A DNA stretch of 64,000 nt from the NCBI GenBank assembly GCA_041583135.1, contig JBFHGJ010000013.1:1-64000 (forward strand). Reading direction: 5' to 3'. A program made the position numbers and the translations under genes. Shown here piece after piece: positions 1 to 7,946 of the stretch (position 1 is its first letter; every line of letters begins with the position of its first letter). The notes below the pieces were generated by a model, which worked only from the letters and a program-made list of their open reading frames with translations, made no database searches and was not told the origin of the DNA. This DNA comes from JABSOG01 sp041583135. Its GTDB lineage: Bacteria; Pseudomonadota; Gammaproteobacteria; Enterobacterales; Alteromonadaceae.

Positions 1-2
1 AT

Positions 3-629
3 ACCCTTGATATCGACTACAAAATTGTAGAGGAAGATACCTACTCGATAGTTACCGACAAAATTGAAGCGGGTAAAACCACTTGTTCACTGTGTTCACG
101 TTTGCGTCGAGCGATTTTGTATAAAACAGCTACGGCCATTGGCGCAACAAAAGTGGCGCTTGGTCATCATCGTGACGATATGCTTGAAACCATGATGCTC
201 AATATGTTTTATGGCGGCAAACTAAAGTCGATGCCACCTAAATTGGTCAGTGACGATGGTAAGCATGTGGTGATCCGTCCCCTAGCCTATTGTAAAGAAA
301 ATGAAATCGCGCAATATGCTCAATATAAGCAGTTTCCTATCATTCCGTGCAATCTGTGCGGCTCGCAAGAAAACCTCCAACGCAAGCAGGTCAAAGCCCT
401 GTTAAACGATTGGGACAGTCAGTATCCCGGCCGTATCGAGTCGATGTTTACCGCGATGCAAAATGTCGTGCCATCACACTTGGCAGACCACCAGCTTTAT
501 GACTTTAAGTCGGTGAGTGTGGCGAACGGCATTGATGGCGAAGGTGATATCGCCTTTGACTCGCCAAATTTCAACGTTGATACCGAGCAAACACAGCAGC
601 CTTTGGTTCAAACCATAGAGATTGGCTAA
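3..629 (+). CDS. ttcA: TtcA, tRNA 2-thiocytidine-32 synthetase (5' truncated by window edge)
   Basis: Cytoplasmic ATP- and [4Fe-4S]-dependent enzyme that thiolates cytidine 32 of some tRNAs. The frame is open from base 3, so about 208 C-terminal residues are visible. The usual family length is near 310, so the N-terminal PP-loop is outside the window. The first conserved Cys pair appears as TTCSLCSRLRR, just upstream of the first in-frame TTG at 102. It is followed by GHHRDDMLETMMLNMFYGG, and the third cluster Cys region reads IPCNLCGSQENLQR. These are the family-defining features. The C-terminal tail after about residue 150 of the visible part is acidic and poorly conserved. The stop is TAA at 627-629. 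The next gene is co-oriented 75 bp downstream. Confidence 0.95.
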   Translation, partial: TLDIDYKIVEEDTYSIVTDKIEAGKTTCSLCSRLRRAILYKTATAIGATKVALGHHRDDMLETMMLNMFYGGKLKSMPPKLVSDDGKHVVIRPLAYCKENEIAQYAQYKQFPIIPCNLCGSQENLQRKQVKALLNDWDSQYPGRIESMFTAMQNVVPSHLADHQLYDFKSVSVANGIDGEGDIAFDSPNFNVDTEQTQQPLVQTIEIG

Positions 630-704
630 AGCGCCAATTGACATCATAGGCACCTTCATCTAATTTGAATGAAGTTATCATAAATTCAAATAGTTGAATC
701 AGTA

Positions 705-1586
705 ATGTCAAAACCAAAGGCAAAGCCCCTGCCGCGAGTTATGAAGGTCATCATAGCCGGTAAAGTGTTGATGGGTGTTGCAATCTTAACCGGCGCCTAT
801 TACATGTTTAAAAGGCCTGTCGATGAAACTCAGGTAATCGTTAATCTCCCCGGCAGACAAACCGCCTATTCAAAGGCAAATGACGGCAGCTATAGCTATT
901 TAGACCTTTACCAAGCGCAAAGCCGTGTAATGTTGGTTAAATCAGGCAAAACCATTGAGGTGTTGTCAAAAGCCGATATGGTCAGTCAGTCTTTATCACC
1001 TTCAGGTCGTTATATAGGCGTGATCACCCTCAAGCGTGACAACATTTGCCGTAGCTTTATTTATGATTTGAAAACCGGACAAGAAACCGAAGTGGCCATT
1101 TGCTCGGCGCTATACGGTAGTACTTTGTCTTGGGGCGATGACGACACTCTGTATTTTGTTGCGCAAAAAAGCCAAACCAGTGCCATTCAAAGCTATAACC
1201 CTTCAACTCACAGCGCCGTCGAATTTTACCAATGGGACCATCTAGCCTCGCCGACTAAGCTCAAATCCCCTAACCTGCTGGCGTTTATACAGTACGATAA
1301 AAAAGGCCGTGGTACACTAATGCTACTCGATGAAGCCGGTAACAAACGTAAGCTGCGACCGCATCCAAAAAGTGCGCGATACTGCTATAACAACGGCAGC
1401 TTTATTATCATCAATAGTTATCGCAAAAACACCTACTTTACTCGGCTTGATTTTGGCGGCAATCAATTGGCGCAGTACCATTTACCGTATTATGAGGCGA
1501 TAGATCCATATTGCAGCGCAGACGGGGTTTATTTCACCCACGCGCTAGATGAGAAACTATCGCTGATCCGCAAGTTCTATTGGTAA
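705..1586 (+). CDS. Membrane-anchored protein of unknown function, possibly propeller-like
   Basis: I do not recognise the family. The 293-residue protein has a short basic N-terminus, then one hydrophobic segment (about residues 13-35) and a long polar region, suggesting a single-pass inner-membrane protein with a periplasmic domain. The domain contains repeated beta-strand-like blocks of the type SLSPSGRYIGVITL, DDTLYFVAQKS and LLAFIQYDKKGRG. These resemble TolB/WD-type propeller blades, but no signature motif is complete. The start ATG is the first in frame; the Shine-Dalgarno sequence is weak. The 3' end overlaps the convergent hybrid kinase gene by 30 bp. Calling it a gene rests on length, coherent composition and signal-anchor. 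Function is unknown. Confidence 0.75.
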   Translation: MSKPKAKPLPRVMKVIIAGKVLMGVAILTGAYYMFKRPVDETQVIVNLPGRQTAYSKANDGSYSYLDLYQAQSRVMLVKSGKTIEVLSKADMVSQSLSPSGRYIGVITLKRDNICRSFIYDLKTGQETEVAICSALYGSTLSWGDDDTLYFVAQKSQTSAIQSYNPSTHSAVEFYQWDHLASPTKLKSPNLLAFIQYDKKGRGTLMLLDEAGNKRKLRPHPKSARYCYNNGSFIIINSYRKNTYFTRLDFGGNQLAQYHLPYYEAIDPYCSADGVYFTHALDEKLSLIRKFYW

Positions 1587-4500
1587 TTTAACGGTAAACG
1601 TGGTGCCTTTACCCAAGGTCGATGTCACTGCTATTTCGCCTTGGTGCTTTTGAATGATATCAAAGCTGATAGACAGCCCAAGACCGGTGCCATGGTCGAT
1701 GTCTTTGGTGGTAAAGAAAGGTTCAAACAAGTGCTCAATGGTGTCATTTGACATCCCCGGGCCATTGTCACTTACGCTGATCACCACCATATTGTCCTTT
1801 GCATCGCAAGCTATCTCAATAACCCCTTCGCTGTACCCCTCTGGCTGCGACAATATGGCGTCAGAGGCATTCACCAGTAGGTTCATCAATACCTGATTGA
1901 CCTTTGAGGGGTAGCACGCAATCGGTGGGCACGGCGCTAAGTGTTTAACCAATTTGATTTGGTTTTTGAACTGAGTAGAAAACAAGTTCATAGTTGAGCT
2001 TACTATATCTGCAATATCAACAACCTGCTTCTCACTCTCCTCTAAATGTGTCGCACTCTTAAGATCTTTTACAATGCCTTTTATTCGCTCTGTTCCATCT
2101 TTAATGGTGGCAATATGCTGCTCTAGTGGCTCAAAGTGTTCAGTAAAGCTATTGATGATATCTTCATCGGCATCTTCGCCGGCCAATTCAAAAATAAAGT
2201 CACGACATTTTCTCAAGTCGGCCTCAAGGTTTTGCACACTGACATTGACAAAATTAGTCGGGTTATTGATCTCATGGGCCACGCCGGCCATCAAGGTGCC
2301 CAAAGCGGCCATTTTTTCCGATAACAGCAGTTGCTTTTGCGTCTTATTCACCTGCTCGGTTCGCTGCGCCACGATATTGTCGAGATTGCGATTGACATCA
2401 AGCAATCGCAAATGCGTCGCCACCCTTGAAAGTAATTCCTGCTTTGTGACCGGTTTACTGATGTGGTCGTTACCACCGGCTTCAAAACCTTCAACAATAT
2501 CTTGCAGCTGATTCTTCGCGGTTAAAAACACCACCGGCAGTTCGCTCATTGGCCATTTTTGCCTGATCTGACGGCACACTTCAATGCCCGACATATGTGG
2601 CATCATGACATCGAGCAATACCATATCGAAGGGTCCTTGGCTATTGAGTAATTGCAACGCGCTCGGGCCATCACTCGCTTCAACCACTTGATAATGATGG
2701 GCATTGAGGTGGTTGCTAAATACCTGACGATTTACCGGCTCGTCATCAACCACCAGTAGTTTGAATCGACAGCCATCGACCTGCTCGGTCACCTCTATTG
2801 CCTGTTCGTCTACGCTCTCCAATACTATACTTTGCGCAAGCGCAACACGGTTGACGGCTTCACCCTCAATCACCGGTAACCTAAAACTAAAGGTAGACCC
2901 TTTATTAACCGTAGACTCAACCGATATCTCCGCACCATGCAGCGCCAACAGTTGTCGAGTGATAGACAAGCCCAAGCCTGTACCGCCATGTAACCGAGTA
3001 TCATCGTTCTCTACCTGCTCGAACGATTCAAATATCCGCGCGATTTGTGACTGCTCAATACCAATGCCGGTATCATTCACCTCTATAACGATATCTTCGT
3101 AGTCTCGATGTGCGCTCAACGTCACGCTGCCTTCGGAGGTAAATTTGACCGCATTGCCAACAAGATTATGCAAAATTTGCATCAAACGGTTTTCATCGGC
3201 GTCAACACAAGGCAGATCATCGGCAACATTGTTTACCAAGCGGATCCCTTTATCTTTGGCAATTGGCTTAGACAGGCTCAGCACCGAATCGGCCATATAG
3301 CGCATCGACAACGGCTGGCGGTTAAGTACGATGCTGTGCTCTTTGAGTTTTGACAAGTCTAAAATATCATTAACCAAATTGGCCAATCGTCTACCTGAGG
3401 TAACCACTGTTGCAAGATCTTGGCTGGCTCTTGGCGGCAACCTTCCGGCACTGCCGTCAAGCAGCGACTCACTTAAACCGATAATACCGTTTAAAGGCGT
3501 ACGCAGCTCATGCGAGGTATTGGCCAAAAATGCGTCTTTAAGTTTATCTAGTTGTTTAAGCCGGTCTAAATACTGTAATTCGTTGCGCATTTTGCTGGCA
3601 TTAACTCGATACTGAATAAAACCAAAAACCAGCAATACGGCAAGCAAGGTATACCCAGCCAGTGCCCAGCGTGACAACCACGGCGGCGGCGATACGAAAA
3701 GCGTCATTGCTGCGATATTTTTCGACCAAGGCGCATAGGGCTTGGCCGCCCTCACCTTAAGCAGATATTGCCCGGCAGGTAAATTGGTGTAGGTTGCGCG
3801 GCGAAATCGGGTTTCAACATCTAACCAGTCTTGGTCGAAGCCTTCGAGTTTATACTGATAACGCAGCTTATCGGGCGCTTGATAGCTCAGCGCCGAAAAC
3901 CCAAAACTCACCAAGTTTTGTGTATGCTCTAACTCAATGCTATCAACTGCATTAATCGCGGCTTTAATGCTGTAACCAAGGCTTTCCGTCGTACCTTCAG
4001 GCACAATGGGCACCGGCCGATTGAGCACGGTAAAATCGGTAAAGGTCACGGCAATATGATTGGGCACGTCAATGATCCTTTTTGGCAAAAAGCGATTAAA
4101 ACCGTTTACGCCACCAAAAAACAATTCGCCACCAACGCCTTTGAGATAGGCATTGCCGTTAAACTCGTTACTTTGTAAGCCGTCTTCAACATCAAAGTTG
4201 ACAAACCGTTCGGTTTTGAGGTTAAACCGCGACAAACCTTTATTGGTACTAAGCCACAAATGGTTTTGGTCATCGGCCAAAATGCCGTAGATGATCTCAT
4301 TTGGTAACCCGTGTTTTAAACCAAAGGTTGTAAAGTCATCACTACTTTCGTTATAGCGACTTAAACCTCCGCCAACAGTGCCGAACCACATAGTCCCCTG
4401 AGTATCTTCAGCTATCGATACAACAAAGTTACGCGGCAGAGAATTAGGGTTTTGTTCGTCCTTGGTGTATCTGACAAACCGGGTCGATTGACCATCGAAA

Positions 4501-6119
4501 CGGCTGATACCCCCTTCTGTTGCTATCCAATAGCGCCCTTTAGAATCCTCAAATACATCAAACACCATGTTACTGCTCAGGCTTTGGTCATCCTGCGCAT
4601 TATGTGTCCAACGACTAAAGTCTTGGGTTTTGCTATCAAAGCGGCCTAAGCCACCATCACCGGTGCCAACCCACAATACGCCTTTTGAATCGACAAACAG
4701 GTCATAGAGCCAATCGCCGGGTAATGAGCGACTGTTGTTTTCATCAAAACGAAAGCGCTGTAATACCCCAAGCTTAGGGTCGAACAACTCAAGGCCGTGA
4801 CCAAAGGTACCGAGCCATAAACGCTTATTTGGCGCTGGCTGAATGCTCCAAATGCGGTCGCTACCAATTGAAGTAGAATCTTCACCATCATGACGAAAAT
4901 GCTCATATTCACCGGTTTTGTCGATAAAATGATTCAGTCCGCTGCCATCGGCACCAAGCCACAGGTCGCCGTTAGGCTGTTGATAAAAGCTCATGATCAA
5001 ATTGCCGCTTAAACCGCTCGCTCCGTCATGTTTGACATGACCAAACCGTATAGTCGTCAGATTAAGTTTATTGACGCCACCTCCAGCGGTGCCAAACCAC
5101 AAAATGCCTTCGCGATCGGTAAAGCTAGAGAGTACCGCGTTATGTGCCAAGCTATGCATGTCGGTATTGGAATGTACGAGCCGACTAAAGGTCTCGCTGT
5201 CACCGTTGAATTTGGCAATGCCACCGTCGGTACCGACCCAAATATCGCCATGATGATCGCCGGTAATTGTCCAAACCAAATCATGGTTGATGCTATCAGG
5301 GTCGTCCTTATCATAGCGAAAGCGCGTCACCTCTGAAGTTGCCATATCAAGACGATTTAGGCCCTTGTCACTGCCAACCCACAAATAACCTTGTCTATCC
5401 GCATAAAGGTTATACAGCTTATCGCTGCTTAGGCTTAACCGGTCGTCTGGATTATGACGATAATGTATAAAACGACCATTTTGTTCATCGAAACGGTTTA
5501 GTCCACCATTGTCCGTGGTCAGCCAAATTCTACCTTGACGGTCTGAATGAATCTTATTAATTTGATTTTGGCTCAAACTGGCCGGATCGGATGGCTGATG
5601 TTTAAAGCGAATAAACCCTCTAGACTGGCTGTCATAAAGGTTTACCCCTTGATTACGGGTAGCGACCCAGATGCGGCCTTTATCATCTTCTGCGATACCC
5701 GCGATAAAATTTTCACTGAGGCTGGTTGGATCTTGTGGGTCAAAGGCAAAATGCTCAAATGTCTCGGTTTCTCTATTAAACCGATTTAGTCCGGTTTCAT
5801 CAGTACCAACCCATAATGTATCGCGACTATCGATAAAAATGGCAGAAATAGAACTACCCGAGAGGCTTCGAGGATTGTCTTCATCGTGGCGATAGTATTT
5901 GAACTGATAACCGTCAAAACGATTTAAGCCATCATAGGTTGCTATCCAAATAAACCCTTGTTTATCTTGAGCGATCCCAAGCACCGTGCCTTGGGAAAGC
6001 CCCTTGTCGATAGACAAACGTTCAAAGCGCACCGATTGAGCATCAAAGTGCTGAGCACAGCTTAAACTGCTAAAAAGCAACAGTAACATCAGACAACAAT
6101 AAAGGCGGATATGTCCCAT
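1557..6119 (-). CDS. Hybrid histidine kinase with two-component propeller sensor and two kinase cores
   Basis: Inner-membrane sensor kinase of about 1520 residues. Residue numbers below count from the alternative upstream start at 6167; subtract 16 for the 6119 start. Order: signal peptide; about 14 Reg_prop blades (repeats such as GRIWVATRNQGVNLYD and GVLWVGTGDGGLGRFD) over residues 50-690; a Y_Y_Y-like domain (about 760-830); a transmembrane helix (about 840-860); HisKA with phospho-acceptor His886 in ANTSHELRTPLNG and HATPase (GGTGLGLSI); a receiver domain with Asp1186 in VLLDVMMP; then a second kinase core with His1298 in AGVAHEINNP and its own ATPase (HGTGLGLSI). I prefer the 6119 ATG because it begins a clean signal peptide (MGHIRLYCCLMLLLLFSSLS); neither start has a good Shine-Dalgarno sequence. 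There is no HTH domain, so output must pass to another protein. The ligand is unknown. A solute-binding-like gene is divergent next door. Confidence 0.93.
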   Translation of the reverse strand: MGHIRLYCCLMLLLLFSSLSCAQHFDAQSVRFERLSIDKGLSQGTVLGIAQDKQGFIWIATYDGLNRFDGYQFKYYRHDEDNPRSLSGSSISAIFIDSRDTLWVGTDETGLNRFNRETETFEHFAFDPQDPTSLSENFIAGIAEDDKGRIWVATRNQGVNLYDSQSRGFIRFKHQPSDPASLSQNQINKIHSDRQGRIWLTTDNGGLNRFDEQNGRFIHYRHNPDDRLSLSSDKLYNLYADRQGYLWVGSDKGLNRLDMATSEVTRFRYDKDDPDSINHDLVWTITGDHHGDIWVGTDGGIAKFNGDSETFSRLVHSNTDMHSLAHNAVLSSFTDREGILWFGTAGGGVNKLNLTTIRFGHVKHDGASGLSGNLIMSFYQQPNGDLWLGADGSGLNHFIDKTGEYEHFRHDGEDSTSIGSDRIWSIQPAPNKRLWLGTFGHGLELFDPKLGVLQRFRFDENNSRSLPGDWLYDLFVDSKGVLWVGTGDGGLGRFDSKTQDFSRWTHNAQDDQSLSSNMVFDVFEDSKGRYWIATEGGISRFDGQSTRFVRYTKDEQNPNSLPRNFVVSIAEDTQGTMWFGTVGGGLSRYNESSDDFTTFGLKHGLPNEIIYGILADDQNHLWLSTNKGLSRFNLKTERFVNFDVEDGLQSNEFNGNAYLKGVGGELFFGGVNGFNRFLPKRIIDVPNHIAVTFTDFTVLNRPVPIVPEGTTESLGYSIKAAINAVDSIELEHTQNLVSFGFSALSYQAPDKLRYQYKLEGFDQDWLDVETRFRRATYTNLPAGQYLLKVRAAKPYAPWSKNIAAMTLFVSPPPWLSRWALAGYTLLAVLLVFGFIQYRVNASKMRNELQYLDRLKQLDKLKDAFLANTSHELRTPLNGIIGLSESLLDGSAGRLPPRASQDLATVVTSGRRLANLVNDILDLSKLKEHSIVLNRQPLSMRYMADSVLSLSKPIAKDKGIRLVNNVADDLPCVDADENRLMQILHNLVGNAVKFTSEGSVTLSAHRDYEDIVIEVNDTGIGIEQSQIARIFESFEQVENDDTRLHGGTGLGLSITRQLLALHGAEISVESTVNKGSTFSFRLPVIEGEAVNRVALAQSIVLESVDEQAIEVTEQVDGCRFKLLVVDDEPVNRQVFSNHLNAHHYQVVEASDGPSALQLLNSQGPFDMVLLDVMMPHMSGIEVCRQIRQKWPMSELPVVFLTAKNQLQDIVEGFEAGGNDHISKPVTKQELLSRVATHLRLLDVNRNLDNIVAQRTEQVNKTQKQLLLSEKMAALGTLMAGVAHEINNPTNFVNVSVQNLEADLRKCRDFIFELAGEDADEDIINSFTEHFEPLEQHIATIKDGTERIKGIVKDLKSATHLEESEKQVVDIADIVSSTMNLFSTQFKNQIKLVKHLAPCPPIACYPSKVNQVLMNLLVNASDAILSQPEGYSEGVIEIACDAKDNMVVISVSDNGPGMSNDTIEHLFEPFFTTKDIDHGTGLGLSISFDIIQKHQGEIAVTSTLGKGTTFTVKLPIELADQR

Positions 6120-6304
6120 TATTTTACAAACACGGCCATATAGCAAAAAGGCAATGGGGCTAAGCATAGATGAATTGCCACCGTGTTGCTAGAGAGCGAA
6201 CAGATATTCACCATCAAAGCCTTGATGTAAAAATCAACAATATCCTTGCAAAAATGCGCAATAAAGCAATACTTACAAACAATAATAAGATTTATACTTG
6301 GTCG

Positions 6305-7057
6305 ATGAAACGCTATTCCCCCTTATTACTGCTGCTGTTTAGTCACTTCACTTTTGCCGAAGACAAACTGACAGTCGTGACCGAACACTGGCCTCCTTAT
6401 CAAATCGTTGAAAACGGCATCGCCATCGACGGTTTCGCGACTATGGTAGTAAAAGCCATGCTTAAAGAAGCCGGAACACCGATGACCATCCGCGGATTTA
6501 ATTGGGCGCGAGCATATAAGATGGCGCTGGAACGACCCAATGTCATGGTGTTTGGCTTATTTCGCTCAAAAGAGCGCGAGCGCAAATTTAAATGGGTTGG
6601 CCAGTTGCTGCGTCAGGTCAACTCCTTGTGGTATTTAAAAGGCCACAAAGTTATCGACATCAACACCTTACAAGATGCCAAAGCCTACCGAATAGCCGTT
6701 GCCAGAGAAGACATTCGACATCAGTTCTTAATCAACCAAGGTTTTAATGCCGAAAAAAACATCGTTGTGGTTAGAGATCACACCCAAGCAGTGAGCATGT
6801 TATTTTTAAAGCGCACCGACTTGGTATTAAGCGACAAACGCAATATCGCCCTCACCGCCACAACCGCAGGTTTCGACCCGCAACAGCTTGCTGAAGTCCC
6901 CGATGTATCTGTGCATTTAGGGGAATTGTACATTGCCTGTAGTCTTAAGACTCCCGACGAAGTGGTCGCACTTTACGCCGATGCACTAGAGCGTATTAAG
7001 CAAAAAGGCATTTATGATCAAATAAAAGCTAAATATTTGCCTGAACATCGCTATTAA
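6305..7057 (+). CDS. Periplasmic solute-binding-like protein (SBP family 3)
   Basis: 250-residue secreted protein of the amino-acid-type extracellular solute-binding family (SBP_bac_3). The start at ATG 6305 gives a clean signal peptide (MKRYSPLLLLLFSHFTFA, then EDK). The frame is also open upstream to 6170, but that extension is hydrophilic and precedes the signal peptide. The family entry strand reads LTVVTEHWPPYQIVENG, followed by the IDGFATMVVKAML helix and the NWARAYKMALE block. No ABC permease or ATPase lies nearby, so this is probably a stand-alone sensor-type or orphan binding protein. Such paralogues are numerous in Alteromonadales. It is divergent from the hybrid kinase, so ligand presentation to that kinase is possible but unproven. 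The protein encoded at 22448-23257 is a recognisable paralogue. Confidence 0.85.
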   Translation: MKRYSPLLLLLFSHFTFAEDKLTVVTEHWPPYQIVENGIAIDGFATMVVKAMLKEAGTPMTIRGFNWARAYKMALERPNVMVFGLFRSKERERKFKWVGQLLRQVNSLWYLKGHKVIDINTLQDAKAYRIAVAREDIRHQFLINQGFNAEKNIVVVRDHTQAVSMLFLKRTDLVLSDKRNIALTATTAGFDPQQLAEVPDVSVHLGELYIACSLKTPDEVVALYADALERIKQKGIYDQIKAKYLPEHRY

Positions 7058-7133
7058 TGAAAAATTTTGTAACAGTTCTACATGATTTCAACTACACTTC
7101 CACTGCTTTTAATATCAATAAAGAGGAATGAGT

Positions 7134-7736
7134 ATGAAGCAACTTCGTTTTTTATTGGCCGCCTGTGCCTTGTTCTTAGTTGGCTGTGGAAGTACCGGAA
7201 TGAAAATGGCCACCAATCAATCGATTAACAAACCTCAAGAAGGCAAAGCACAAGTCGTTTTTATGCGCTCGTCATTTGTCGGCGGTGCCATTGACGCAGC
7301 AGTACACGAAGTGACTAACGATGAGCCGGAGTTTATCGGCATTATGGCGAATAACCGTAAGATTGCGGTTAACGTTGAACCGGGTTTCCATCGTTTTATG
7401 GTGACTTCAGAAGCAGCGGACTTTGTGGAAGCGAACTTGGATGCTGGCAGAACCTATTACGTTGTCGTTACCCCGCGTATGGGGATGTGGTCCGCCCGTT
7501 TTAGCCTGTGGCCAGTCAAAAATGGCAAGCCAGGCAAGTTCACCACCGAAGACAAAGATTTCCGCAACACCTTGGCCAAAACCAAGTTGGTGGAAAATAC
7601 CGATGCGTCTTACGCGTGGTTCAACAAAAACTTACACAAGATCAAATCAAAATTCGCCGAGTACATTGAAGTATGGAAAGCCAAATCTCCAGAAGATCTC
7701 GCCGAAAGAACTCTGGTCGGCTCTGACGGTTTGTAA
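7134..7736 (+). CDS. Putative lipoprotein, DUF2846-like
   Basis: About 200-residue exported lipoprotein. The signal peptide MKQLRFLLAACALFLVGC ends in a lipobox (LVGC), followed by GSTGMKMA. The body has a KAQVVFMRSSFVGGAI strand and a VNVEPGFHRFMVTSE block resembling DUF2846-type lipoproteins (small beta-sandwich, function unknown). I chose ATG 7134 rather than the in-frame ATG 7128 because AAGAGGA at 7121-7127 abuts 7128 but sits 6 bases from 7134. The gene stands alone, with a hairpin terminator just downstream. No specific function can be given. Confidence 0.8.
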   Translation: MKQLRFLLAACALFLVGCGSTGMKMATNQSINKPQEGKAQVVFMRSSFVGGAIDAAVHEVTNDEPEFIGIMANNRKIAVNVEPGFHRFMVTSEAADFVEANLDAGRTYYVVVTPRMGMWSARFSLWPVKNGKPGKFTTEDKDFRNTLAKTKLVENTDASYAWFNKNLHKIKSKFAEYIEVWKAKSPEDLAERTLVGSDGL

Positions 7737-7748
7737 TCGCTTATCCCA

Positions 7749-7775
7749 AGCGCCACCGCAGAGGCGGCGCTTTTC
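7749..7775 (+). terminator. Intrinsic terminator after the lipoprotein gene
   Basis: The stem pairs AGCGCC (7749-7754) with GGCGCT (7766-7771). An inner CC/GG pairing leaves a small loop, and TTTT follows. It lies 13 bp after the stop codon of the lipoprotein gene. Confidence 0.75.
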
Positions 7776-7946
7776 TCCCCTCCCGACAATGCCTAACAAT
7801 CAACCAAAACCCTTCTGCTGCCGCTTAGCATTTGCCAAATATCGTAAATATCGTACAGTTAAACGATAAGCGCTAGCGCAGTTTTGCATTGCACAACACT
7901 ATAACTTCAAGCAAACCCAAAATACCGTACCAATGGAGAGGCTGAT

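Noticed and set aside
7423..7869. 148-residue plus-strand open frame overlapping the lipoprotein gene
   Set aside because: Frame-shifted shadow of the lipoprotein gene running through its terminator. No Shine-Dalgarno sequence or family features.
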